Assembly: GCA_034336665.1 (NCBI GenBank)
Contig: CM067592.1
Location: 48,625,783-48,689,782 of the forward strand
Direction of reading: 5' to 3'
Length of the DNA: 64,000 bases
Source of the DNA: Luscinia megarhynchos
Lineage: Eukaryota > Chordata > Aves > Passeriformes > Turdidae
The position numbers and the translations under genes were made by a program. Position 1 is the first letter of the stretch; each line of letters starts with the position of its first letter. The notes beneath the pieces are model-generated. The model was given only the letters and a program-made list of their open reading frames with translations, was not told the DNA's origin and made no database searches. Shown here piece after piece: positions 1 to 11,862 of the stretch.

Positions 1-83
1 GAAGAAGAAGAAAGAAGAAGAAGAAGAAGAAGAAGAAGAAGAAGAAGAAGAAGAAGAAGAAGAAGAAGAAGAAGAAGAAGAGA
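1..83. repeat. (GAA)n microsatellite, cut by the window edge
   Basis: Uninterrupted GAA units run from the first base to about position 83, apart from one unit with an extra A near position 11. At least 27 units are present and the left end is outside the window, so the true length is unknown. All-purine GAA tracts can form triplex DNA and are usually length-polymorphic. Confidence 0.97.
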
Positions 84-3000
84 ATGTCAGACTATTGTAA
101 ATTATGCTCCCTTGCCTCAGTACAAAGAATGTTTGCACTATCAACTATTTCAGAGAGGTGGATGAACTAGAGCAATTAAGCATACAGGCATTAGCAAATG
201 CAGTCCCACCAAAAATCCCTCTACAATGCATTCAACTTCAGTATTACAGTGTCAGTGTAGTGATGGTGCAGTAACAGATGTAAAGATCACAAAAGTATCT
301 TGCTTCTCAGAAGACAGAAAGTGCTTGAATTCAGGAAAAACAAATTAATAAGTGCCTCCTGTAATTCACACCTTTTTTGTCTTTTTTATAGAATTGCATT
401 ATTAGACATCATGCTATGTAAGTTTTCCTTAGAATTTCTTTAATACTTACTAATGGAAGAAAAATCAAGTCATGAGGTACTGTAGCAAAAAATCTGGAAT
501 GCACACCACAGGTAAGTAGCCCTGAAATGTATCTGATTACTCAATTTTGCATCAGATACCAATAGAAAGTAGGAAATGAGCATAAGGACTTGACTAATGG
601 GATTATTGCTTCCTTACATTTCCTGAGATATTTAAAGGGATTTCATATGTGTAAAACTCTTACTAACACTTAATTTCAGCTACCCATAATTAAGGAGCTG
701 TTGTGTTCAACAAGAAATAATGTAACTGAGTTTTATTTTGATGTTTTGATGAAGATGATCTAAAGGAAAAGGACTGTGGATGGGAGGGCAAAACATCCTC
801 TGTACAAAGGCACTTTTGCTAAATCTTGCTTGGAAGTGAAACAATGATGTACCCATATGTTTTTGCAGGGGTCTATCACCCCCTGCCATCACAGATGAGA
901 GAAACCCTTGGTGCCAGAAAAAGAAGTCTTAGTCTTCTAAACTTGAAGAGAAATTTTAGGTATCAGATGGCCAGAATGTACCATGAAATGTCACCATCTG
1001 AAGCATATCATTTCCTTTAAATTATGGGGAAGGATCTTGCCCTTTTCACAAGCATGGCTGAAGAATCTATGCACCAACACCTCCAAAAGGACAAGTAACA
1101 GCAAACCAAGTAGTTACTCTCTACCATAACATCAGCAAGCAATAGTGATGATGTTCTTACTTTGAACTCCCCAAATCATAGTGGTGAATTAATTTTAAAA
1201 TACCTCAATTAGTGAAAGCAATAATAGATAACACAAAACAGCAAAATGTACCCAGAGAAATCAATAAACCTTTACCAGGTTACTTGCAAAGTCATGTTTA
1301 TGTCTGAGAAAGAGGTGCACAAACAAGGAAAGTTCTACTTCTCTGAGGATGGAACACCTGGTCTCAGTAGATGCAGTGATTTACATTGCTCTACAGCAAT
1401 GCTGATGTTCTGTCATTAAACAGATGACTCATCAGTACGGAGGTTTCTTTGGATTGACCCAGAAGGTGGGGAGATACATAGTAGTACATTACATGACATG
1501 AGCCAGAAAAAAAATATTAAGGAAAAAACCTGTAGACTGCTGAAAGTACCTTCCCTGAGCTGGATTAGTGCTGCTAATGTTTCAGTAACTTGGCTAGCCA
1601 CCAAAACAGCATTAACTGTTTCTAGGAACTGAACAGATTTTTGTTTGCTTTTTACTGCAACCATTTAAATTCTTATTATCTCCAATTGCCTTTAATCTGT
1701 CTTGACCATAGAATATTTCTGTGACAGAGTTTTACTTTAAAAACTAGGAAAGTTTTATAATTCACTTGTTGTTTGACTCATTTTTGAAACTGCTGGATGC
1801 TGGGCCCAGAGAGGACATGAGATGACTTCTCCACATATTAACATACCTTCATAATGCTTTCTCACTGGATTTCAAAAACGTGTTTTACCTTTGTCTTGTC
1901 AAAGGCTGTAGGAAGGAAATTGAGTCCTGGAGTAAAACAAATGCCCGTGACAATCACCTGATGTAATTACACTGTCAAGCTGTGGGATTGGCTTTTCTTG
2001 TGAAGGCCATTTTTCAATGAAAAAACTTGAGATGAGATGCTGATATCATGCAACAAGTCCCTGACATAAGTGAAGGCTGGGCACTCAGTTTAGGTATATA
2101 AAAAAAGAGGGTAAAAGCTTGTTCCTTTATCTTCGGTATTAAATATGTATGAATGTGCTGAGAGCCAAAGCAATGTATTTTTTCACACTACACCTTTCAC
2201 TCTAGATGATATGGACACACGTACATGAGTTTCATATGCCTTCAACATCTGCATTTAAAATATAATTTATACAATTTTGCATGCAAATTAAATCCTTCAA
2301 TTGGCAATCTGAAGTACTTTAAGAACATGAAGTTTTTCTGATTTATTCTTTGAAGATTTTGTAAAACTGTAACTTTCCTTTCTCATTCTGCCTCCTGCCC
2401 TATCAAACAATATTCAGGCAAAGACAGAGCTGGATAGACATGGCTTAGCTTGTGAAAATGTTGAAGCTACCATGAAAATGGAATAAAGTACACACTGTAA
2501 AGGAATTAGAGCTGGGTGGTCTTGCAATAGAAAATACTGCAGCAGTGCTCTATTGGTAGCAAATACATTTGCTCTGCAAATCTGCTGCTCCAAAAGCCCT
2601 TGTGTATTTGAACTGTTCTTACTTCATGCAATTATACTGGTGCAAATTCTGCTAATACAGTCTGCAAGCACACACACTAGCCCTACAAATTTCACCATTG
2701 CAGTTTTGATGGATATTAATCACATATATTAATTATATAAGTAAACAAGTATACTAACAAAACCGTTCTGATGCAGGCTTGTTAAGACCTGACAATGCTT
2801 TAGGACTCTGATCTCTGCTGACAACATGTTTTATTCATTACAGTTCACATCAAACTTACTGACAGCTTGTTTGAATGCTGCCCTTGGTAGGTTGCTGAGT
2901 CCCTTTTGTTGCTCTTCATTCTTGTTACTGAAGTGTTACCTGAGCTGTAGCTGGAAAGTGGGATCAAGCACCCAGTAGCTTTGTATTAGCTGCCTGGACA

Positions 3001-5759
3001 GCACCAGAATATCTGTGTAAATTGCACCTGGAAACCCAATTGGATGGCTAACCAACAGTCCAGTTTGTATTGCAGAGGCCCTGCAACACATTACGTTATT
3101 GTCCAAATTAGATGGATTTAATCTGGCATAGACAGGCTTCTCCTTTCTGCAGAGGAGTATTTAGCTCCTGCAGAGGACATCCTTAGCCTGCATTTCATTC
3201 AGCATTTGTGCAGTGACTGATGGGCACAATGGAAGTCTTTATCTATGGCCAGGCTGCTACAGAAGTCCAAATAGTGACATCTTTTTCTTTTACAAGGTAA
3301 TGGATGGCATCAGCTGTATGTACAAAGGCAGTGGAATTTAGAGAAGATCACTTACTCTTCCCTTCCCTCCCTGGTACTAGCCTCCCTTCCTCTCCATTGC
3401 TCTCTACTCCTCTTTTCTTATTTTTCTGTCCCTTCACAGCTTTCTGAAACAGTACAGGTTAAGTTGCCGTTCAATAATGTAATAAATACTTTCAGGTTAT
3501 ATCTGCAATTCCTGCTGGATTTTTAGGAATATTGCATAAATTTTGTCTCATTTGGCTCAGTCTTCAGTTGAGTCACCAGTGGCACAAGGGAGTAATGTCT
3601 CTGTTGCAGGAACAAAAAGCCTCTGTATACTGCCCGTAGGAAATTCAATTGGTGTCTGTCTGTCTGCTTCCCTTTCTTCCTGGGGACACTTCTGAGGCAC
3701 TATAATTGTCTTAGCTGGGGAGATAAGTGACAATTGTGGATGGGAGGAGGAAACCTCTCTACTTTTTATCTGTCTATTGAGATGCCAGTGTCAGCCAAGA
3801 AGCACTTAGGAGATCTACTCTTATCTGTCAAGAACAAGGACACATGGAAAGACCTAGTCATGACAGGAACAGCCAGTTTCCAGGGTGCACGTGCCTAGGG
3901 CTTTCTGTAGTGTTTACTGATGAGAGGCTCACTGGCATACTCAGGGCTGGATCACTGCTTTGGGAGACGGCAAGACGGAACTAATTCAAACCCCCGGGTT
4001 CCTGCCAGCCACATGCAGAGGGTCATAGTCATAAACATCCACCTCTTCTGGGATCTTTGCCCACATTAAGTCAGTACAACTTCACTGATTCCTTTGATCT
4101 CAAAAGCATGCATGCCTGTTTCCTACATGGCTTCTAGCATCACAGGCTGGTTTACACGGACTGGGCAAATTTGACCTAATATGGATTTGCCTGATTTTCT
4201 TAAGAAAAGTGTCTCTATGTGTGATGGAGGAAAATTTGGAGTCTAATTACATGCAGGTTGATTCAAATGGTACCAAGCTATACAAAAATAAGAGAACTAC
4301 TGGAGCCCTGAGAGCCTCTGTGTTTCCTGGTTGTGTACAAAAGACACTGCAGCAAATTGTTTCAATTGGCATAATAAGATGAATGAATCATAAAGCAGAC
4401 AAGCAGCAATTCATCCCTCCATGCAGCTTCTCCCTCTAATAGTATTGTAGTTAGTCAGCTCAGTAATTATATTTTCACTAACATTTTGCTTGCAGTCAGG
4501 TTCCTCTGCTCTTGCTGACCAAACAGGTTAGCATACATTCAGAGGTTTATCCCAGAAAATGAAATAGTTTTGTAGCTCTACAGAATTTAATCTCAAGTGC
4601 AAAGATCAGAGCTTCCCTCACCAGATACACATCCATCAGTAGTCTCTGACCCAGGGTAACCTTGGAAATGAGTGTTCAGCTCATTTTCACCCACCAGACC
4701 AATGCAAATCCCATTTAAATAGGCACAGGCTTCAAGCTGCTCATCAAAAGAGCAGAATACCCCCAACTTCATTTTCAGTTTTTGTAAGACCTAAGTAAGT
4801 AGGCTTAACAAAAAATTTCTAGTCAGACACCAAAGCTTTTTTGATATCTTTTAAACATTAGAGTTTTCAGTTGGTAGAGGTTTCACACAGAGGCACATTG
4901 TAAAAATGCTTTCCTCATTGCTGAGTTTCCTTGCTTGACAGTGTAAATATAAAATACTAAATTCTACGAACTCTGTTCCCCTTGCCTTCACAAGTATTTG
5001 TAGGAAAAAGCCATCAGATCTGTGTCCAAAATTACAAAATTATACTTGACTGCATAGGCATTTTTTTCAAAGCATGTAAATGTCAGGTGTTGGAATTTGA
5101 GGTTCTGGATCATTCCTGAATACACTGTCTTGACACCAGTCAAGGGTAGCATTATCTAAGATCTGTTCTGAGTCACATGTGCAACACTGAACTGTCTAGC
5201 TTACCTCCTTGGCACTCTTTATTTTAAATATTAGGGGATTAAGCGAAGTCAAACCCCAGCATTCATGTATTATTTTCTAATTTCAGAAAATACCATCAAT
5301 TTCTACAAGATCTGGAAATCATTTGAGTTTTTTTCCTAATTACTAATGTAGAAAATAATTCTGAAGATTAACAAAAATATGGGGTATGTAGACAAAATAT
5401 AAAGGAGGACATAAAGAAGTTTTCAGTGTCAGCAATTTATGACAACCCAATATTTATTTTACACCACAAGAGGACTGCCTCAGAAGACTGGTAAAAGCTT
5501 TGCAATGCCATTAGCTAGTGGTGCCTTCCACTCTGAAAGGCAGGCAAACACAAAGATGTTCATGGTCAAAAAGGAAAAACAAAAGTCAGAGGGCCCACAA
5601 GAAGTTGCATAGTTTCATTAGAAAATTATACACTAGACATGGAAATTGGTGTACATTAGTAAGTTAGTCCCATATCTTTCAGTATAAACGCATGGTGGTG
5701 GATTTTGAAGAAGAGGTAGGGTGAAAGAGGAGAGAGATTAAGAGAGGAGAGATAGAGGT
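84..5759. other. intergenic DNA, no gene seen
   Basis: AT-leaning single-copy DNA. The longest open frames are about 80 codons or fewer, resemble no known protein and lie in no splice context. No CR1 or LTR is recognisable. Two patches (about 2985-3135 and 4355-4500) are rich in TAAT/ATTA-type and CAATTGG words and could be conserved noncoding elements, but this is only an impression from composition. Confidence 0.6.
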
Positions 5760-5843
5760 GGGGAGGGAGGAAGAGAGGGAGGGAAGGAGAGAAGGAGGGA
5801 AGGAAGGAGGGAAGGAGGGAAGGAGGGAAGGAGGGAGGGAAGG
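5760..5843 (+). repeat. 84-base pure purine (GGAA/GGGA)n tract
   Basis: Every base from 5760 to 5843 is A or G, made of GGGA, GGAA and GAGA units. A looser purine-rich lead-in starts near 5704. The Ser/Pro/Leu-rich frames read on the opposite strand here come from this repeat and are not a protein. Confidence 0.95.
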
Positions 5844-7407
5844 TTGATCATCAGTACCAGCCATGGCTCCAGCATTGACACAGCTGATGTGACACAGTGG
5901 TGAGATGTTTTAGAGTCCTGGAGGCACCATCTGGACTTCATGGAGGTGCATTTTACAGATAACTTTCCCTACCCTGGAGTTAAGTTTCTCAGTTTCTCAC
6001 TTTAAACACAAATTATTTGTCATGCACAGTTTGTTCTTCTATACCTTTGTGAAAATGGGTCAGAGGGTTTCAAGGGTCTTTAGTGACCTCGATCCCACCT
6101 CTATTGGGTTGACCTTTAGTTGACAGTCCGTGCCTGCTTCTTGACCTCATTCCTGTGTCTGTCCTGTGCTGGGCTGTGCTTATCTCCAGAAGCCAGAACA
6201 AGGGTGTTTGACCCAGAAAAATACTCTCCTACCTCTCTGGTCCCCTTTCCTTGACATATTCTGCCCTTTTTCACAGCATGTTCTTACTATCAGTCCTTTG
6301 TTTAACTTCAAGCTCTCCAGCTATCAGTATTTGAGACATACATGTTATCTTCTGGGCTTTTGCAGCTAGAGGCAAAGCAGTCATATATGTTACACATCAA
6401 ACTGAGCTGTACTTCAAGTCTCTGGCCACAACCAACCTTAATAACAGGTCTTGGTCTATGTGGTATATCTAATTCGACTAGTGAAAATTTTGTGTTCATT
6501 TCTCTGCTTTTATTCTTCTGGCCCTTTGCTTAGCATTGATTTAATATCTCCAAACTTGGTTCTGATTTGACTGCATTTTTTTCTGCATGGTATTTGCTTA
6601 CACTGCTTTTCTCCATAGGTTGTTTTCTTTTTTTCCTATTTAGTTGCCTTTACCACCAATCTTTTAAAATAACTATACTTCAGTTTGGCTCTTTCTGGTC
6701 ACCAGCTGCTGCTATTCAGGAGTTTATAGAGAAGGCATTTCCTAGGGATTATGTATTCTCAATGAGAATGCTCTTATGCTGATGGATTTCAAATGTGATT
6801 TTCTGAAGTATTCATTTAATGCTCTGTCTTTGTGGAAGTGCCTTCCAGTTCAATTAGCTGTCCACTTTTAGAAAGCAATGCACAGAATGGTGGGTTAATG
6901 GTCGAAACTAACTTGCTGAAGTTTGGATACTTACAATGTTTTGGGTTTATTAGAGTTACAGAACAAATGGCACTTTGTAACCCTCTTCAATTACTGCCAA
7001 TTGTCATCTGAAAATGACTTATTTCCTGTCAGCTCTTCATTCAATCACCGTTATTTATCTAGCTCTTGATTCCCATATTATCTTTGGGGACTGATTTACA
7101 GGTGTGCTTGTGCCTTGCTATCCAGTGCCCTGCCAAAACTTAGGTAGGATAAACCTGATGAAGATGGCTGGTATGATGTAAGGAAGATGTATGAGTACAT
7201 CTTTTGCACCCATGACAATGTGTGCATCTCTGCAATGGACTAGGCTGCAATGTGTCTGAATTCCTCTTACAACAGAGGTGAATTACATATGAATTACTCC
7301 AACATACTTCTAATCTTATTTTTGGCATCCATGAAGAAAGTACCAACTGCAAATGGAAAATGTGTTGGCAAGTTCTTCTCACGTGGATATGTATGTTTCA
7401 GCCGGGA
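5844..7407. other. intergenic DNA, nothing recognised
   Basis: No repeat family, RNA gene or coding exon is recognisable. Open frames reach at most about 80 codons and look random. Confidence 0.55.
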
Positions 7408-7412
7408 TGGGG

Positions 7413-7788
7413 TGAATTTTTTACAGCAGTTGGGAAGGGAAGGGCGTGGCCATATCCTAATGTTATTCAATACCACCTGGAATCATTGCCAGGGGTGGAG
7501 AGGAGAGAAAGCAACTTTCTTTTCTGAGGGGAAGGGTGTGCTTTTCTGGCCAGGAGAAAAGGAAGAGTGGGGAAGAGCCCTTCAGTAGTTGCCACAGGCT
7601 TAGCATGCAAATGGTTTCTTTGTCTTATACCTCATTGCTGTTTCTAGTAAATTCTTCTTATCTCAGCCTATGATTTTCACCTTTTGTGCCTCTAATTCTC
7701 AATTCCATCACACCAAAGTGGGAAGAGGGAGGGGAAGGTGAAAGGGAGTGGAAGGCTGTGTGGTTTGGAGTCTCTAAGGGGAACTACA
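7413..7788 (+). mobile_element. small solo ERV LTR with 5-bp duplication TGGGG
   Basis: A 376-bp segment begins TGAATT and ends ACTACA, and is flanked on both sides by TGGGG (7408-7412 and 7789-7793). The right half has the layout of the 3' part of known bird ERV LTRs: a degenerate polyadenylation region near 7647, a stretch like 'cttatctcagcctatga', a pyrimidine-rich block, then a purine-rich block with GGGAGTG. The 5-bp duplication and TG...CA ends support retroviral integration. No internal genes remain, so it is a solo LTR. Family assignment is from memory of avian LTR structure and is tentative. Confidence 0.58.
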
Positions 7789-7793
7789 TGGGG

Positions 7794-8378
7794 AAGTACC
7801 AATCCTAAGTTATGAGAATCTATTGGTGTATGAGGAGTCAGTGGATATCCAACAGATGTCCAATCTGTTCCTCCTCACCTGTAGCAAGACCACCTCCATG
7901 AATCTTCCTTGTAGGAAAAAGAAAGCAAATCTCAATTCAATGATCTTGGTTTCTGAAAGTAATTTCATACTGCCATTCACAACTTTCTGCTGCTTTTATA
8001 ATTGTTTACAGTGCTTTGAACAACCACATTGACTTTGGAGAAGTGAATAAGAATGCTTTTTCCTCTGGATGCCCATGTAAGTTTTAGGTCAGCACCTGCA
8101 TAATGTAAACAGACATGTAAACAGCTGAGTAGAAACAGAAAAAGGACTTTGAAAGGATTTATTTTAAAGTATCAGAAAATAACAAGCAAAGGGCTTGAAC
8201 AGTAAAAAGGCTTGAGTAAGAAAATGCAAGCAACAGAACCAATAGAAAGGAGATTTAAGAAACTGCCTGTGAGTGGGCATCAGCTGTTAGAGGCACAGAA
8301 GTTTGATCTGGCTTATGAGGAAAAAAGATGGGTCAGTTCCTGGTGCAGCTGAGTGCTTTGTGAGTGAGCATCACAAAG
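7794..8378. other. intergenic DNA, nothing recognised
   Basis: Spacer between the small LTR and the CR1 cluster, with no feature that I can support. Confidence 0.5.
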
Positions 8379-8795
8379 TACCACAGACTCACAAAATGGG
8401 TCAGGTTGGAAGGGATCACAGTGCATCTTCTGGTCTAATCTCTGCATCTTCTGGTCAAGCATTCTGGAGCACATGGCACAAGACTGCATCCAGACACTTC
8501 TTGAGTATCTCCACAATCTCTGGGCAGCTTTCTTCAGGGTGCAGTCACCTGCACAGTAAAGAAATTTTTCTTCATTTTCAGGTGGAACTTCCTGTGCTTC
8601 AATTTCTGCCTTTTGTCCTATTGCTTGACACCACAGAGAAGAGCCTGGATCCATCCTCCTGGTACCCTCCTTCCAGATACTTATAGGCAGTGATTAAACC
8701 ATCTGCCTGACTTTTCAAAGTGAAAAAGGCTCATCTCCCTCAGCTTTTCCTCACAAGACAGATGCTCAAGTCCCTTTATTCACTCGAGGTTGTTC
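8379..8795 (-). mobile_element. CR1 retroposon 3' fragment (A)
   Basis: Read on the minus strand, this carries the end of a CR1 LINE: an ORF2 end, a segment with 'ctttactgtgcaggtgactg', and a 3' end with 'cccttccaacctgacccat' followed by a decayed octamer tail. It is truncated at its 5' side near 8795, as is normal for CR1. It belongs to the same type as the copy at 50795-51234 and differs from the neighbouring copy at 8806-9163. Confidence 0.85.
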
Positions 8796-8805
8796 TTTTA
8801 AAATA

Positions 8806-9163
8806 ACTAGAAAAGAAGTCTCTGGGGTGACCTTATTTGACCATACTGTAGCTTTTTAGTAGCTGAAATGAACCTGCAAGAAAGCTGGGGAGAAACTTTT
8901 TACAATGCTGTGTAGTGAAAAAACAAGTATTTAAACCTGAAGAGGGTAGGTTTAAATTAGATATAAGGACAAAACTTTTTACAGTGAGATTGCCCAGAAA
9001 GGTGGTAGATGCTTTACCCCTGGAAGCATCGAAGATCGGGCTCGACAGGGTTGGGAGCATCCTGATCTATTTGGAGAAGTCTCTGGTCATTGCAGGGGGT
9101 TGGACTAAATGACCTTTAAATATACCTTCCAACACAATGCATTCTGTGGTTCTGTGATTCTGC
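8806..9163 (+). mobile_element. CR1 retroposon 3' fragment (B)
   Basis: A plus-strand CR1 3' end. It contains the typical order 'gctggggagaaactttttac', then 'gagggtaggtttaaattaga', then a Gly-Trp-type final segment, and finishes with three octamer units (ATTCTGTG, GTTCTGTG, ATTCTG) at 9139-9162. It is 5'-truncated to about 358 bp and lies only about 10 bp from fragment A, in the opposite orientation. Confidence 0.88.
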
Positions 9164-9258
9164 AGTGTAGTGGAAAGTGTCCCTGGCCATGGCAGAGAGA
9201 GAGGTTGGAATTGGGTAACGTATAAGATCCTTTCCAACCCAAACCACCTTATAATTCT
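9164..9258 (+). mobile_element. second CR1 3' tail in tandem (C)
   Basis: Directly after the octamer tail of fragment B, a second CR1 3' end follows in the same orientation: 'gtggaaagtgtccctggcca', 'atcctttccaacccaaacca' and a decayed tail 'ataattctgattat'. It spans only about 95 bp. Either fragment B inserted into an older CR1 near its 3' end, or two severely truncated copies inserted side by side. Confidence 0.75.
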
Positions 9259-9830
9259 GATTATCTTTGTAACCCCTTCTGGACTTGCCCCAGGAGCTCT
9301 GTGTCTTTCTTTTACTTGAGACCCCAGAACAGATCACAGCACTCCAGGGCTGAGCAGAGGGGCAGGATCCCTCCCTTGAGCTGCTGGCACTGCTCCTCAA
9401 TGCAGCCCAGGATGTCACTGGCCTTCTTGGCCACCAGGGCACACTGCTGGCCCATGGGGAGCTTGCTGTCCCCCAGGACCCCCAGCTCCTTCTCCACAGA
9501 GCTGCTTCCCAGCAGGTCACCCCAGCCTGTGCTGGTGCCTGGGGTTGTTGCTCCCCTCGTGCAGGACCCTGCATTTGCCTTTGCTCAATTTCAGAAGGTT
9601 CCTCTCTGCCCTTCTCTCCAGCCTGTTGAGGCCCTTCTGAAGGGCAGCACATTCCTCTGGGGTATCAGCCACTCCTCCCAGCTGTGTGTTGGCAGTGAAA
9701 TTGCTGAGGAGGCCTCTGCCCCTCCATCCAAGCCATTGATGGGTAAGTTAAACAGTACCAGCCCTCAAAGGACACCACTAGTGACAGGCCTCCAGCTAGA
9801 CCCTGTGTCACCGACCACGGCTCTGTTGCC
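9259..9830 (-). mobile_element. CR1 retroposon fragment (D)
   Basis: A minus-strand CR1 covering the end of the reverse transcriptase and the region after it. Recognisable antisense words include 'gaccccagaacagatcacag', 'aatgcagcccaggatgtcac', 'gtgcaggaccctgcatttgc' and 'ggacaccactagtgacagg' (the complement of the RT Val-Thr-Ser-Gly-type motif). The long open frame read on the plus strand here (9301-9954) is antisense to the element and is not a gene. Confidence 0.85.
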
Positions 9831-11818
9831 GTCAGCATGCCGTGCTTTTCCTGCCAGCGCAGGGGATGCAAGGCAGCTGTGCTCAGCTCCACCTGAACCA
9901 CGGTGGAAATGGAGGAGGGGTTGGAATTCCTCACACCTAACTGGCCATAAGTGAGCTGGAGGTTCCCAAAACAGGGTTGGTGTACTGTGGAGATTTCCAG
10001 GGCAAGGTCTGCTCATTTTGTCATTGATACTACTACTGCCGCTGGTCAAATAGATTGGTTTGTCCAGCCATGAGCTCAGAGAGACCTCCAAATAAGTATT
10101 CTGCTGTGGAGAGTGTCTTTCCAGAAGAGGACTTGATGTGTAACTTTATGAAATCCTAAAGACATATTTAGTGAATGACACTTAGCTTTTCTCACTGCAG
10201 TAAAATGAGTCCAAGAAGGGGACCTAATCTAAATTTTCTTGCTGAGACTACCCTGCAGAGCCTGAAATTCAAAGATACAATATCTGCTTTGTTAGTCTAT
10301 GAGCTTGCTGTAAAATATGCTGTAATCTTTGCCAGGGATATGTTGTGCATTCCCTGGAGGTTTTTCAGCACTGAGGAACACTTCAGACTGCTTAACAGTT
10401 TGTTCAGGCTTTGCCTTATAAGGCCTTTTAACTCCAGCACAAGCGCATGACAGCCCCTCCAAGTGTCAGGCTGTTGGGAACAGATCACAGCAACATTTTC
10501 TGTGCTCAGAGAACCACATTTGTCCTGTCGGCTTTAACCCACGGCCCTCCCAGCTCCCATCCTGACAGACAGCGTAAAAATGGGGGCTTAGGGTAAAGGG
10601 TGGGAAGTGCAAAAATTTAACTCTGCCTTTGTGCATGTCCTTACTGGAAAGACGGAATGATTTTGAATACATCGAGATTCTTTTGAGTTTTGCACAGGCT
10701 TTGGTTACAGCTGCGGCGCTCTGGGAGGATTGGTGGTGTACCATTTTACACGAACTCTTCAGTGGTAAGGCAGGGGATCTGCTGCTCTCGGAGACGTCTG
10801 TTCTGCTGGTGAAGCTGAGAGCCACGAGTTAAAACTTGCTCTCAGCTCATTCCACTCTGCAACTGCAACAGTAGCACCAACTCTCTATCAGGGCAGCGGA
10901 AACATTTTGCTTTTTCTATTCTCGGTGTGTCTGTGTCTTATTTTAGCAGCCCTGAAACATCAGCAGATAAGGCTAAAGTACTGAAATGGGGAATGCTAAC
11001 CACTGAAAGCCAAACATGCTTTACTTTGGCTTAAAATATCCTCTGGTTGAGTTATAAGCCATGGGAAACAGAGACTTGTGGAAATTCAGGAGTACTTTCA
11101 GCCTCTCCTGTAGCTCCCATCAGCATTCCCATCGCGCTTGGCCAGGCTGCACATTGCCAGAAACCTCACTGGCCTTTGCAAGGGTTTGGAGTTGCGGGGA
11201 AAAGCAGCCCAATGTGGGGGCAATAGAGGGAGCAAAACTGAACAGTCCTTGGACTTCCTGCACCTCAGCCCCTTCCCAGAAGGCTATCCCATCTCCTGCA
11301 GGCTAAAACCCACTCCTTAAGCTCTCTCCACATCCAAGAAGGCCTTCCATATTTCAAAAACCCACAAGTGGTAGGAACTCCTACTACATAGATTTGGTAG
11401 CTGAGTAAATCCAGGGGAAATAATTCAAAAGAGGACCCACAGAGACAGGGTTATATTACTTCAGTGGGACTACATTTGAAAGTGATGTGTTCGAAGGCTC
11501 TGAAATAAACTGTAACCTGCTTTGAGGGCAAAAAATACTGAGACATCAGTAGCCAGTATTTGTCATCATACTGTACTTTATCCAGAGCCAAAATATCACA
11601 ATTTAATTAAACATTAAAACCCCAATAATCACAGTATCCATGGATGTTAAATTGCCCAGAGTTAGGGTAGAAATAGATTTTATTTTCAGAAACAGACAAA
11701 AGAACTGCCTACATTGTATGTTGAGCTCCATATACCAACAGAGACATTCTTATAAAAATTTAAGCTGCATCTGCTAATCTCCAAAACAAACTAACTTCTA
11801 ATAGTCTAAGTTGGCTTA
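9831..11818. other. intergenic DNA, nothing recognised
   Basis: Single-copy DNA after the CR1 cluster. Open frames of up to about 120 codons occur on both strands around 10.2-10.8 kb but show no known domain and no consistent splice signals. Confidence 0.5.
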
Positions 11819-11862
11819 AAACAAACAAACAAACAAACAAACAAACAAACAAACAAACAAAC
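11819..11862 (+). repeat. (AAAC)11 microsatellite
   Basis: Eleven perfect AAAC units fill 44 bp, followed by decayed A-rich sequence. A perfect array of this length is probably length-variable between individuals. Confidence 0.97.

Noticed and set aside
9301..9954. 217-codon open frame on the plus strand
   Set aside because: It lies mostly antisense to CR1 fragment D and runs out past its end. GC-rich CR1 antisense DNA often has long open frames.
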